Origin: an uncultured Clostridia bacterium
GTDB lineage: Bacteria > Bacillota > Clostridia > Oscillospirales > Ruminococcaceae
DNA length: 64,000 nt
Assembly (NCBI GenBank): GCA_947168885.1
Contig: CAMVNQ010000019.1
Coordinates: 1-64,000 of the forward strand
Direction: 5' to 3'
The position numbers were made by a program, and so were the translations under genes. Positions 27,764-36,833 of the stretch are shown here, one piece after another. The notes under the pieces were generated by a model. That model did no database searches. It was not told the origin of the DNA and saw only the letters and a list, made by a program, of their open reading frames with translations. Within the stretch, counting starts at the first letter, position 1. Every line of letters begins with the position of its first letter.

Positions 27764-29014
27764 TTATTCTTTGCTGACAGCGAACTCCTCCGCCTTGTGC
27801 ACAACAGAAATGTCCACGAGAACGTCGGCTTCGATGCCGTTTTCGGTGTATTCCTCGGAGATCACCTTTCCGAGCGCGCGTATCTCGGCCAGCAATCCCG
27901 CCTTGTCATACGGGACGAGAAGCTTCATACGCTTTGCGCTTTCCGGAAGATTTTTCGCGATAAGTCCGAGCATTCTGTCAATACCGTCGCCGTTCTTTGC
28001 GGAAATGCAGACTGTCGTATCATTCTCGGGAATGTCGTAATCAACGGTGTCGCACTTGTTCAGCACGTGTATAACGGGAATTTCCGCACAGCCGAGCTCC
28101 GCAAGAAGCTTCTCGGTCGTCTGCGTCTTTTCCTTCGCCTCGGGGTCGGAAATGTCCGAAACGTGCAGTATTATATCCGCATTCGCCGCTTCCTCAAGCG
28201 TCGAGCGGAAAGCTTCGACAAGATGATGCGGAAGACGGCGTATAAGTCCGACGGTATCTATGAGCGTCACGCTTCGTCCGTCGGGAAGCTCGACAGCACG
28301 CGACGTAAGGTCAAGCGTCGCAAAAAGCTTGTCCTCTGCGAGAACGCCCGCATCGGTGAGCCGGTTCAGAAGCGTGGATTTTCCCGCGTTGGTATAGCCG
28401 ACGATAGCCGCGGTGAGGACATTGTCCTTTTTGCGGCGCGAACGCGAAAAGCTCCTGCGCTGTTCAAGTTCTTTAAGGTCGTCCTCAAGCTTCTCTATGC
28501 GGTGACGTATATGTCGGCGGTCAGTCTCAAGCTGCTTTTCGCCGGGTCCTCTGGTACCGATACCTCCGCCGAGACGCGACAGGGACCTGCCGATACCCAT
28601 AAGGCGCGGAAGGCGGTAACGGAGCTGCGCGAGCTCGACCTGAAGCTTGCCCTCGTTTGATACGGCGCGGGCTGCAAAAATATCGAGGATAAGCATGGTG
28701 CGGTCGATGACGCGTATGTTCACTATGTCTTCTATGTTGCGTATTTCACTTGCGGTCAGCTCGGTGTCAAAGACTATGAGCTCGGCTTCAAGACTTTTCG
28801 CAAGTTCGGCGAGTTCGTCGATCTTGCCCTCACCGAGAACAGTCGCGCTGTCTGCGGAAGGACGCTTCTGTATCACGCGCGCAAGCACCTCGGCGTTGGC
28901 GGTCTTTGCAAGCTCTTCAAGCTCGTCCATAGAGCTCTCCGCGTCATATTCGCCGGTGTCGAGAGCCGCGAGTATGGTTTTAACGGGAGCTTTTACATTT
29001 TCGATCTCGGTCAT
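27764..29014 (-). CDS. hflX: GTPase HflX
   Basis: This 416-aa protein has an N-terminal HflX domain with the signature GGGIGTRGPGEKQLETDRR, then the G1 loop GYTNAGKSTLLNRL, G3 DTVGLIRRLP and G4 NKCD. HflX binds the large ribosomal subunit and rescues stalled or hibernating ribosomes. The start has AAGGAAG. It lies 9 bp after galK in the same operon. Confidence 0.96.
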   Translation of the reverse strand: MTEIENVKAPVKTILAALDTGEYDAESSMDELEELAKTANAEVLARVIQKRPSADSATVLGEGKIDELAELAKSLEAELIVFDTELTASEIRNIEDIVNIRVIDRTMLILDIFAARAVSNEGKLQVELAQLRYRLPRLMGIGRSLSRLGGGIGTRGPGEKQLETDRRHIRHRIEKLEDDLKELEQRRSFSRSRRKKDNVLTAAIVGYTNAGKSTLLNRLTDAGVLAEDKLFATLDLTSRAVELPDGRSVTLIDTVGLIRRLPHHLVEAFRSTLEEAANADIILHVSDISDPEAKEKTQTTEKLLAELGCAEIPVIHVLNKCDTVDYDIPENDTTVCISAKNGDGIDRMLGLIAKNLPESAKRMKLLVPYDKAGLLAEIRALGKVISEEYTENGIEADVLVDISVVHKAEEFAVSKE

Positions 29015-29023
29015 TGTTCTTCC

Positions 29024-30292
29024 TTATTCGATCGACGACTTATCTATCTCACAGCCGCCGATCTGTCGTATTTTAAGTACATGGCAGGAGCCGTTTCCGA
29101 ACACCTTTTCAAGCTCCATTTTGAAAAGCTTGAGAAGTTCAAACGGCACGAACGCCTGGATACCGCCGGAGAAACCTCCGCCGTGAACACGAGAAGCGCC
29201 CTTTCTGTCAAGAGCGTACTCAGCTATATTCAGACCGACGCTCAATCCCTGATGTGTCACGTCGCTGCTCGAATAGACGTTCTGGAGATACTTGTACGAA
29301 GAGTTTCCGCTTTCATTTATCGAAGCGAGGAACGCCTGGAAATCGTTGCGTTTGAGCGCATTCACAAGCTTATCGACACGCTTGTTTTCCTCAAAGAAAT
29401 GGATAGCACGGAGCACCGCCCTGTCTCCAAACTTTTCACGGAGTATGTTTATGTTGAGGATAATATCCTGCTTTACGATCTGGCGCAGGCTGTTCACCGA
29501 GAAATAATCGGCTATCTGATGCATTTCTTCCAGTATCGCGGCATATTCGGTGATGCGGTCGCCGCTGTGGCTGTTGGTATCAATAATGCAGAGTGCGTGC
29601 CCGAAGCTTTCGAAATCGACGCCGATGTTTTCGATTATGGGGCTGTCTATGTCCTTGAAATCTATGGCAACGAATCCGCCGACCGATGCAGCGGTCTGAT
29701 CCATAAGTCCGCCGTTCTTGCCGAAGAATTTGTTTTCCGCGAACTGACCTATCTGCGCAAGTTTTATGCGGTCAACACAGCCGCCGTTGAAAAGGTACGA
29801 ATATATGGTTGCAATGAGTACCTCAAACGCTGCGGAAGAAGACAGTCCTGAGCCTTTCGCGACGTTTGACACGGTATATGCATTGAAACCGCCGACCGCA
29901 AGTCCGCGATCTCTGAATCCGCGCGTTATACCGCGGAGGATGCCGGTCGCGGTGAGCTTTTCCTCCTCGCGGACATCAAGCTCGGTTATGTTGATGCAGG
30001 CTTCATCGTGACCCTCGGAGCGTATTATCGCGACAGGCTTGTCGGTAGGTTCGACCACCGCAACAATGTCGAGATCGACGCTTGCGGCAAGGACTTTTCC
30101 GCAGTTATGGTCGGTGTGGTTGCCGCCTATCTCTGCTCTGCCAGGTGCGGAAAACAGGCGTATATCCGCGCCGTCTGACGAGAAACTGTTCTTGTACAGG
30201 TCTATGACCCTTTTATAGCGCTTTTTCTGATACGCGAGCGTATCTTCTCTGTAAAGCTGTCCGATCTCTGCGATGATTGGTTTTGTCGCCAT
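29024..30292 (-). CDS. galK: Galactokinase
   Basis: This 422-aa GHMP kinase has SAPGRAEIGGNHTDHNCG (Firmicute form of the GEHTDY motif), the ATP loop KGSGLSSSAAFEVL and motif 3 RVHGGGFSGGIQAF. It phosphorylates galactose to galactose-1-phosphate in the Leloir pathway, yet no galT/galE is next to it in this window. The start at 30292 has a GGAGG site. First gene of galK-hflX-PP-loop-PcnB-like. Confidence 0.93.
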   Translation of the reverse strand: MATKPIIAEIGQLYREDTLAYQKKRYKRVIDLYKNSFSSDGADIRLFSAPGRAEIGGNHTDHNCGKVLAASVDLDIVAVVEPTDKPVAIIRSEGHDEACINITELDVREEEKLTATGILRGITRGFRDRGLAVGGFNAYTVSNVAKGSGLSSSAAFEVLIATIYSYLFNGGCVDRIKLAQIGQFAENKFFGKNGGLMDQTAASVGGFVAIDFKDIDSPIIENIGVDFESFGHALCIIDTNSHSGDRITEYAAILEEMHQIADYFSVNSLRQIVKQDIILNINILREKFGDRAVLRAIHFFEENKRVDKLVNALKRNDFQAFLASINESGNSSYKYLQNVYSSSDVTHQGLSVGLNIAEYALDRKGASRVHGGGFSGGIQAFVPFELLKLFKMELEKVFGNGSCHVLKIRQIGGCEIDKSSIE

Positions 30293-30321
30293 TTTTGTTA
30301 TCCTCCGGCCTTTTGTTGTAA

Positions 30322-30470
30322 TGCACAATGCACAATTGTGGCGGTCTGCCTGCGGCAGACATATCTGAATTGTGAAAAAATATATTATAAACTATCTGCA
30401 CATTCACGCTCATATTGTCACAATTCAGATGCATCGCCGAAGACGATACATTGATCGTGCATTGTGAATT
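30322..30470. repeat. Nested inverted-repeat element between galK and rodA
   Basis: About 150 bp hold nested inverted repeats: CACAATGCAC (30324-30333) with GTGCATTGTG (30457-30466), a GTCTGCC hairpin (30344-30360), and TCTGAATTGTGA (30364-30375) with TCACAATTCAGA (30418-30429). The layout is MITE- or REP-like. No other copy was seen in this window. Confidence 0.5.
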
Positions 30471-30477
30471 TTGCATC

Positions 30478-31638
30478 TTATTCGATCTTCTCTTTATAGA
30501 ACATATGCTCTTCTATGCGGCGGTGGTAATAGACACTCATTACAAGCCCTATCGCCATATAGAGCGATATGACCGAAGTGCCGCCCGCGCTTATAAACGG
30601 AAGCGGTATTCCTATTACCGGAAGCACGCCGAGATCCATTCCTATGTTTATGACAGAGTGCGAGAACACCACGGCAAACACGCCGACGCAGACAAGGCGG
30701 CCGAGACTGTCCTTGGCACCAGACGCGACAGACAGCACCTTAACGCATATAACCGCAAGCAGCAGCACCGTAATGATGCACCCGATGAAACCGAGCGTCA
30801 TTCCTATATACGCAAAGATAAAGTCTGTGTCTATCTCCGGAACATAGGTGTACTTGTCGCTTCCGAATATGCCAAGCCCTGTTATCCGCCCCGAGCCGAG
30901 TGCCTTTTTGCCGAGATACTGCTGCATATATATGCCGAGCATCTCTTCCTGCTGCATCTCCGTATCCCAGAGTATCTGTATGCGCTTGATCTGATACGGC
31001 TGCATAAGCTTCGTCCATGCAAGCCAGCCGAGTACCGGCAGGGCAATTATCGCCGCAGCGATGTACTTCCATGATATACCCGCCGAAAACAGCATCACAA
31101 GGAATATCGAGATAAATACCAGAGCCGAACCGTCGTCTCCCTGCTTCATGATAATGAATATCGGAACGCCGCCGTGAACACACAGCAGCAGCATATTGAG
31201 TGGCTCATTGAGCCTTGACCCGAGCTTGCTTATATGAAGCGCAAACGTCATGATGAACGCGATCTTGAGCAGCTCGGACGGCTGGAACTGGATTATACCG
31301 AGGTTGAGCCAGCCGATATCGTCCGCACCTTCGACCCCTCGCCCGAGAGAGGTAAACAGAAGCAGCACAAGTATGAGCGAAGCAGGCGCGTAAATGAACC
31401 ACAGCTTCGCTATCAGTTTATAGTCTATCGCCGCTATCACGAGTGCAGCGAAAATACCTATCACAGAGGCAATAGCGTTTATCTTCCACTGGCGGGAACT
31501 GACCTGACCGCTTATGCCGTTCGCATCAAGCGTATAGAGCAGGAACACGCTGAACGCACTCATCAGTACGCACAGTATCAGAAGCGCTTTATCTAGATTT
31601 TTGAAATAACCTGATATATATTTTAAGATCTTTTTCAT
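30478..31638 (-). CDS. rodA: SEDS-family peptidoglycan glycosyltransferase (RodA type)
   Basis: This 386-aa integral membrane protein has about ten transmembrane segments and the SEDS signatures WLNLGIIQFQPSELLKI, ITGLGIFGSDKYTYVPEIDTDFIFAYIG and NIGMDLGVLPVIGIPLPFISAGGTS. It polymerises glycan strands during cell elongation with a class B PBP (not in the window). RodA is preferred over FtsW from the GMDLGVLPVIGIPLPF form; the split is not absolute. The start is ATG with AAAGAG upstream. Confidence 0.92.
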   Translation of the reverse strand: MKKILKYISGYFKNLDKALLILCVLMSAFSVFLLYTLDANGISGQVSSRQWKINAIASVIGIFAALVIAAIDYKLIAKLWFIYAPASLILVLLLFTSLGRGVEGADDIGWLNLGIIQFQPSELLKIAFIMTFALHISKLGSRLNEPLNMLLLCVHGGVPIFIIMKQGDDGSALVFISIFLVMLFSAGISWKYIAAAIIALPVLGWLAWTKLMQPYQIKRIQILWDTEMQQEEMLGIYMQQYLGKKALGSGRITGLGIFGSDKYTYVPEIDTDFIFAYIGMTLGFIGCIITVLLLAVICVKVLSVASGAKDSLGRLVCVGVFAVVFSHSVINIGMDLGVLPVIGIPLPFISAGGTSVISLYMAIGLVMSVYYHRRIEEHMFYKEKIE

Positions 31639-31720
31639 TTTGCTCTTTCTGATCGTTATTATAGCGCAGCAGCAATTATACTGCCGCTGTTATCACAAAT
31701 CAGGCAATACCGTTATTTAA

Positions 31721-31978
31721 TGTCTGCTCATCAGCCAATAAATTGCTTCGTAGCGCAGCTTGAAGCAATTTATTGGCTGCAAAAGTGCAAGGAAAATTTA
31801 TATATTTTAGGATTTTCCATGCACTTTTGTTCGTCCGAAGGACGAAATGAGCTTGACATCAAGGAATGTGTCCGTTGTTTAAATGCACCGCAGGCGCATT
31901 TAAACAACATCTGAAAATCTGTTTTGCAGATTTTCAGCCAATAACTGCCAAAAGGCAATTATTGAGGACACATTATTT
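31721..31978 (+). ncRNA. Highly structured RNA-like element, complete copy (A)
   Basis: The 258-bp region folds into two multi-branched modules. Module 1 is closed by GCTCAT (31726-31731) with ATGAGC (31847-31852) and holds a perfect 17-bp stem (31733-31749/31762-31778), a long stem (31780-31797/31812-31829) and a 7-bp stem (31830-31846). Module 2 is closed by AATGTGTCC (31865-31873) with GGACACATT (31966-31974) and holds a 13-bp stem (31874-31886/31896-31908), an 11-bp stem (31911-31921/31927-31937) and an 11-bp stem with one mismatch (31939-31964). It matches copies at 42351 and 1-54 only in the unpaired consensus blocks. No protein frame is convincing. Confidence 0.65.
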
Positions 31979-32045
31979 ATCACCTGTTTAATATTATATA
32001 CCAAAACAGAGCAATTTGCAATATTTTTGACAAAAATTTGTACTG

Positions 32046-33326
32046 TCACAGAACTGTCGGCATCTTCTCAACGCCGCAGTCCGCGAGAAACGTTGCTTCC
32101 GCTTCACCGATAAGCTCTCCGGGCATAACGACCGGAACGCACGGCGGACACGACGAACACACTTCCGCACAGATGCGGCCGACAGCCTGCATTACGGGAA
32201 CACTTTTCTTTGCGGCAAAACAAGCTTCACGCGGCGACAGCTTCCGCTCCGGTCTGAACACCGGGGCTGTCTTCGGCGCAAGCGGAGTTTTACGCGGAAT
32301 ATCGCGCAGTATCTCTGCGGTGCGTTCAAAGTCGTGCTCCGGCTGAACAACGGAGAACAGCAACACGACGTACCTCATTCCGCTCATCTCGCATTCCGCA
32401 CCGTTTTCACGCATGAGCGCCGCGAGCTCATATCCCGTGTATCCGAGTGCATTCGCGTCGATCGTTATACGCATTGCGTCACTCTCGCGAAGCGCGACCC
32501 CGTCTGCAGCAAGCGTTCGTTTAAGTTCACTGACCAGATCTGCCGTCCGCAGTGCTTCTGTGCGCTTTTCCGATATGTACGCATTGCAAAGGTCTAAGCT
32601 GTCGAGCATAAGATACGACGGACTTGAGCTCCCGAAAAGAGACATCGCCGCTTTCGCCGGAGCGAAAAAGACGCTGTCGGCAAGGTGAAGATATGCCGTT
32701 CCCGTTATAGCGGGCAGCGTTTTATGGGCGCTGTCGGCAGTCATATCCGCACCGAGCCGCAGAGGGTGGTCTCCGGTGAAGACTTTGTATGCACCGTGTG
32801 CATTATCGGTGAGCAGAAGTACACCGCGTTTCTTACAGACTTCTGAAAGCGCGGCAATATCAGCTTCTCCGCCGAGATAATCCACCGAATTAACGAATAC
32901 GGCAGCGGTATCGCTGTCTATGGCGGCTTCCACCGCGTCGTGAGAGAGCGCGCAGCCGAGGAACTCTTCGGGATATATCCATGTTATATCAAGATCAAGC
33001 AGTATAGCCGCGTTTACGAGGCTCTTGTGCGAGAAGCGTCCTGCCGCGATCTTCCGCTTTCCGGTGACCTCACAAGCGGCAGAAAGCATAGCCTGTATGG
33101 CAAGCGTCGCGCCCCCGCAGGAATAACAGGTATCCGACGCACCGAAGAGTGCCGCCGCGTTTCGTTCGCTCGCACGAATGATGCCGGCACAGTCATAAAG
33201 CTCGTCCGCACCGCTTATCTCGGTGATGTCATAAGGGTACATCAGCCCTTTTCCGCCGGGCATATGCAGACGGACAGTGCCGCTTTTTGCGTAGTTTTCC
33301 AGAAAATCGTGTATTGGTGTGTTCAT
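32046..33326 (-). CDS. Orn/Lys/Arg decarboxylase-family PLP protein (short form)
   Basis: This 426-aa fold-type I PLP enzyme begins MNTPIHDFLENYAKSG with GGAGG upstream. The PLP Lys lies in DSAHKTLPA, with CGGATLAIQAM for phosphate contact, and LLTDNAHGAYKVF supplies the Asp over the pyridine ring. It lacks the large N-terminal wing of inducible amino-acid decarboxylases, as in the short Firmicute forms acting on Arg, Lys or Orn for polyamines. C-terminal domain ends CPPCVPVVMPGE. The substrate is not determined. Confidence 0.88.
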   Translation of the reverse strand: MNTPIHDFLENYAKSGTVRLHMPGGKGLMYPYDITEISGADELYDCAGIIRASERNAAALFGASDTCYSCGGATLAIQAMLSAACEVTGKRKIAAGRFSHKSLVNAAILLDLDITWIYPEEFLGCALSHDAVEAAIDSDTAAVFVNSVDYLGGEADIAALSEVCKKRGVLLLTDNAHGAYKVFTGDHPLRLGADMTADSAHKTLPAITGTAYLHLADSVFFAPAKAAMSLFGSSSPSYLMLDSLDLCNAYISEKRTEALRTADLVSELKRTLAADGVALRESDAMRITIDANALGYTGYELAALMRENGAECEMSGMRYVVLLFSVVQPEHDFERTAEILRDIPRKTPLAPKTAPVFRPERKLSPREACFAAKKSVPVMQAVGRICAEVCSSCPPCVPVVMPGELIGEAEATFLADCGVEKMPTVL

Positions 33327-33340
33327 TGCCGCCTCCGGAA

Positions 33341-33368
33341 AAAAGCTCCCCGGATATGGGGAGCTTTC
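33341..33368 (-). terminator. Terminator of the solute-binding protein gene
   Basis: AAAGCTCCCC pairs with GGGGAGCTTT (6-nt loop), followed by T-rich sequence on the (-) strand. It overlaps the leader of the downstream decarboxylase gene, whose GGAGG lies inside the tail of the hairpin region. Confidence 0.8.
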
Positions 33369-33384
33369 CTCTGTGTAATTTTTA

Positions 33385-35004
33385 TTATTCGCTGAATGCC
33401 TTGCGGTACTTGTCAAAATAAGTTTCCGCCACATTGTAGAACGCCTCAACCTGCTCGGAGAATACAGCGTTTCCGTGCAGAGGTGTATCGAACATATTGT
33501 CCGCGCTCTCACAGAACAGGTTCATGCAGTCTGTACCGAAGCCTCTGTGGTCATCATATACGAATGTGAACTTGGAGGAATCGCATACATCCTTCGCTAC
33601 CTGGAGCTGCTCGGGCGAATATGTGATCTTGAACTTGGGCTTTCTGGGCTCGCCGCACTCGGGACAAGTCTCGTTCTCTTCACCGCGCTCGGAGTCAAAA
33701 GCGTGCTTGCACTTTGTGCACTTGCCGTAGTAATACGGGCCGTCGTAGAGGATCATTTCGTCTTCCTTGGCAATAACGTCGGGATCCGTTCTGTAGATAC
33801 GTCCCGCGAGTATCCACGATACCGCGCCCTGGAGATTCGGTGCGCCGGCAGGAACAAGATAGCCGTATGTACTGCCCATGAGGTAATACTTGTCAGCCTC
33901 GGGATCACGCGGCATAGGAACGAACTCTACCGTACCTTCGAGATTGTTCTGGAAGTTGGTCTGCTGACCGCACTTTGTTGCCCACTCGGGTCCCATGATA
34001 AAGAACATGAGCTTTCCGGAAGTCCATGCGAGCTGGTTATCGGGTCCGATGTAGTCGATATCGGCGATGTCACCTGCGTTATGGATAAGACGGGCTCTGC
34101 TGAGCTTATCCATGAACTCCATAGCTCTCGTTACAGGCTGGGACTTTACGTTGTTGATGATATCGGTGCCGGTGTACTCAACGGTAGGAGTACCTGTCGT
34201 AGCGATAAGGTGGATAGCGGAGCTTGCCGCAACAGCAACGCCGACATTGCTCGGATCGTTTGCCTTCCACTTCATCATGATGTCTTCAAACTCGTTCCAT
34301 GTCCAGTTGCCCTGGAAATAGAGATCCATAGGTCTTTCCGCGCCGATCTCTTCGATATGAGCCGTGTTATAAACTACACCATAGCCCGGCTTTCTTTCCT
34401 GCGGGAAGTAGAAATGCTTGCCCTTGTACTGATAGTAGTCGATCTGGTCACGCATTTCCGCCCAGATAGGCGAGTCAATATCGAGCCAGTCATCGAGTGC
34501 CGTAAACTTGTTTTCAAGCATAAGACCGGGGAGCATGGTCCACTCATATCTTATGAGGTCGGGAGAATCGCCGGAAGCGAGAAGCATACCGAGCTTTTCG
34601 GAATAGTTGCCGAAAGAGCACATATTTACTTCTACCGTGCCGCCGAAACGCTCGGCATAGAGATCGAGAATGCGGTTCTCAGGCTCTTCGTTCTCAAACT
34701 TGTAGTAGCAGAGTGCATTGAGCACGCCCGCCTTCTTGCCGGACTCGTAAAGCTTGCCTGCACCCTCTTCGTTCTTGGAATCGACTTCCTCGATATTTGC
34801 AAGTTCGTCATAGTTCTTCTCTAAGTCGAACTCCTTGTTGGGGTCGTCGGTCACGGCAGGTGCTGCCTCTGTTGTTGCAGCCGTATCACCGCCGCCTGCG
34901 GCTGCCGTAGTTGACGCAGGTCTTCCGCCGCCTCCGCAGCTCGCCGTTCCGATAAGCAGTATCGACGCGAGGATCGCGGAAACGGCTTTTTTAGATGTCT
35001 TCAT
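33385..35004 (-). CDS. Extracellular sugar-type solute-binding lipoprotein with an internal zinc-ribbon
   Basis: This 539-aa protein has a signal peptide (MKTSKKAVSAILASILLIG) ending in a lipobox (GTASC), a Gly/Ala/Thr-rich linker to about residue 55, then a family-1 solute-binding fold (e.g. LLASGDSPDLI, GNWTWNEFEDIMMKW). Near residue 430 a rubredoxin-like Cys4 segment is inserted (KCTKCKHAF ... CPECGEP), unusual in this family. It would capture an oligosaccharide for an ABC importer, but no permease genes are adjacent. AAAGGAGC precedes the start. A 59-aa Cys-rich gene lies immediately upstream. Confidence 0.88.
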   Translation of the reverse strand: MKTSKKAVSAILASILLIGTASCGGGGRPASTTAAAGGGDTAATTEAAPAVTDDPNKEFDLEKNYDELANIEEVDSKNEEGAGKLYESGKKAGVLNALCYYKFENEEPENRILDLYAERFGGTVEVNMCSFGNYSEKLGMLLASGDSPDLIRYEWTMLPGLMLENKFTALDDWLDIDSPIWAEMRDQIDYYQYKGKHFYFPQERKPGYGVVYNTAHIEEIGAERPMDLYFQGNWTWNEFEDIMMKWKANDPSNVGVAVAASSAIHLIATTGTPTVEYTGTDIINNVKSQPVTRAMEFMDKLSRARLIHNAGDIADIDYIGPDNQLAWTSGKLMFFIMGPEWATKCGQQTNFQNNLEGTVEFVPMPRDPEADKYYLMGSTYGYLVPAGAPNLQGAVSWILAGRIYRTDPDVIAKEDEMILYDGPYYYGKCTKCKHAFDSERGEENETCPECGEPRKPKFKITYSPEQLQVAKDVCDSSKFTFVYDDHRGFGTDCMNLFCESADNMFDTPLHGNAVFSEQVEAFYNVAETYFDKYRKAFSE

Positions 35005-35029
35005 TGGGTTTAACGCTCCTTTCAGAATA

Positions 35030-35209
35030 TCACACAGATCCCCCTTTCCTTTCAGGGGGAAATTTACCGGGGTCACCGGCGCAGTTCTCCTTCTGCTCAT
35101 AATAACAGCAGGGCGAACTCACCGCGTTGGTTATGACGGCTCTGCCTTCAAGACAGCAGTAACCGTCTTTCTGGTAACGGCAGTCGCTGCCGCACACGAT
35201 CATATTCAT
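35030..35209 (-). CDS. Small Cys-rich protein (59 aa)
   Basis: The product begins MNMIVCGSDCRYQKDGYCC and contains seven Cys (CxxxC, CC, CC, C) plus SSPCCYY and a Pro/Lys-rich tail. The pattern looks like a small metal-binding or disulfide protein of a type seen in Clostridia. A GAAAGG site lies 11 nt upstream. It ends 25 bp before the lipoprotein start, so the two are probably co-transcribed. Function unknown. Confidence 0.6.
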   Translation of the reverse strand: MNMIVCGSDCRYQKDGYCCLEGRAVITNAVSSPCCYYEQKENCAGDPGKFPPERKGGSV

Positions 35210-35276
35210 AGTATCACAGCCTTTCGGAGATATGATATGCTCATATCTCCGAATTATCCGTGATACCTTATGGATT

Positions 35277-36755
35277 TCAGCAGAACGGGTTCTCTGTTCT
35301 GTAAAGCATTCCCTTCGGACGTGCGAAGCCTATGTCCTGAACGCCGAGAAGTCTGAATGTCTCATACAGGAGCTTTCCGTAGTGACCGAACGCAACAGCG
35401 CCGTGATGCGGGAAGCGCTTTTCGATAAGGACGTGTCTGTAGAAGCGTCCCATTTCCTTTATCGCGAAGATACCGATACCGCCGAAGGAACGTGTCTTGA
35501 CGTCGAGTATCTCGCCCTCTGCGATATACGAACGGAGAATGCCGTCGGAATCGCACTGGAGACGGTAGAATGTGATATCGCTCGCAGCGATGTCGCCTTC
35601 AAGAGTACCTCTTGTAAAGTCGGGGTCGCTTCCCTCGGGTTCGAGAAGTCTGTGCTGAATGAGCTGGTACTTGACAGCTCTGTCAGCGCACATCTTGCAC
35701 TCGGGAGTATTTCCGCAGTGGAAGCCCATGAATGTATCGGTAAGAGAATAATCGTACTTGCCCTTGATGTCCTCGTCGTAGATGTACTGCGGTACGGAGT
35801 TGTTGATATCGAGAAGAGTAACAGTGTCTGCGGAGATGCAGATACCGATGTACTCACTGAGAGCGCCGTAGATATCCACCTCACAGGATACCGGTATTCC
35901 GCGGCTCGCGAGACGGCTGTTGACATAGCAGGGCTCGAAGCCGAACTGGGACGGGAATGCCGGCCAGCACTTGTCGGCGAATGCAACATACTTGCGCGCG
36001 CCCTTGTGGTTCTCTGCCCAGTCAAGGAGCGTAAGCTCGAACTGTGCCATTCTCTCGCTCATCTCGGGGTAGTACTTGCCCTCGCCCATTTCCTTCGCCA
36101 TATCAGCGCATACTTCGGGGATACGCGGGTCGCCGGCGTGCTCTTTGAACGAAACGAGAAGGTCGAGCTCCGAGTTTTCCTCGATCTCTACACCAAGCTC
36201 ATAAAGACCCTTTATGGGAGCGTTGCAGGCAAAGAAGTCCTGCGGACGCGGACCGAAAGTGATGATCTTGAGGTCCTTTACTCCTATGTACGCGCGTGCG
36301 ATCGGAACGAAGTCAGCGATCATAGCAGCGATGTCATCGGCTGTTCCTACGGGGTAGGACGGGATATAGCCCTTGAGATGACGCATTCCGAGGTTGTACG
36401 AGCAGTTGAGCATTCCGCAGTAAGCGTCGCCTCTGCCGTTTATCATGTCACCGTCGCCTTCAGCTGCGGCCACGAACATACAAGGACCGTCAAATTCCTT
36501 CGCGATGAGCGTTTCGGGAGTCTCGGGGCCGAAGTTGCCGAGGAACACCACGAGAGCGTTGCAGCCCTGCTTGTTCACATCTTCAACGGCTTTGAGCATA
36601 TCCTTCTCGTTCTCTACCGTCACAGGACATTCGTAGAGCTCGCCCTTGTAGGCTGCCTTTATTGCAGCACGTCTCTTTTCAGACAAAGCTATAGGGAAGC
36701 AGTCTCTTGAAACCGCTACCATACCAAGCTTCACCTGAGGGATATTCGTTATCAT
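35277..36755 (-). CDS. L-fucose/L-arabinose isomerase family protein
   Basis: This 492-aa protein belongs to the FucI/AraA fold by its layout: an N-terminal Rossmann-like domain (KLGMVAVSRDCFPIALSEKRR), the central LVVFLGNFGPETPE segment, PVSCEVDIYGALSEYI with a metal-ligand Glu, and FMGFHCGNTPE late in the chain. The family interconverts aldoses and ketoses such as fucose/fuculose. Its neighbour is a sugar-binding lipoprotein, supporting sugar catabolism. Individual catalytic residues were not verified. GGAGG precedes the ATG. Confidence 0.85.
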   Translation of the reverse strand: MITNIPQVKLGMVAVSRDCFPIALSEKRRAAIKAAYKGELYECPVTVENEKDMLKAVEDVNKQGCNALVVFLGNFGPETPETLIAKEFDGPCMFVAAAEGDGDMINGRGDAYCGMLNCSYNLGMRHLKGYIPSYPVGTADDIAAMIADFVPIARAYIGVKDLKIITFGPRPQDFFACNAPIKGLYELGVEIEENSELDLLVSFKEHAGDPRIPEVCADMAKEMGEGKYYPEMSERMAQFELTLLDWAENHKGARKYVAFADKCWPAFPSQFGFEPCYVNSRLASRGIPVSCEVDIYGALSEYIGICISADTVTLLDINNSVPQYIYDEDIKGKYDYSLTDTFMGFHCGNTPECKMCADRAVKYQLIQHRLLEPEGSDPDFTRGTLEGDIAASDITFYRLQCDSDGILRSYIAEGEILDVKTRSFGGIGIFAIKEMGRFYRHVLIEKRFPHHGAVAFGHYGKLLYETFRLLGVQDIGFARPKGMLYRTENPFC

Positions 36756-36833
36756 TGTTTGTTTCCTCCTTAAAGTTAAATCGTTTACATTTATAAGCGG
36801 AAAAACAGCTTCATGCTGCGTTTTCCGATATAT

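Noticed and set aside
31720-31958. Protein frames within the structured element at 31.7 kb
   Set aside because: Both strands have short open frames only because long perfect stems read through; no ribosome binding site and no match between copies.
33475-34824. 449-codon (+) frame opposite the lipoprotein gene
   Set aside because: Antisense to a well-supported lipoprotein; no start signal and a composition typical of a reverse frame.
35232-36710. 492-codon (+) frame opposite the isomerase gene
   Set aside because: Exact shadow of a gene with FucI/AraA-type motifs and a strong ribosome binding site on the other strand.
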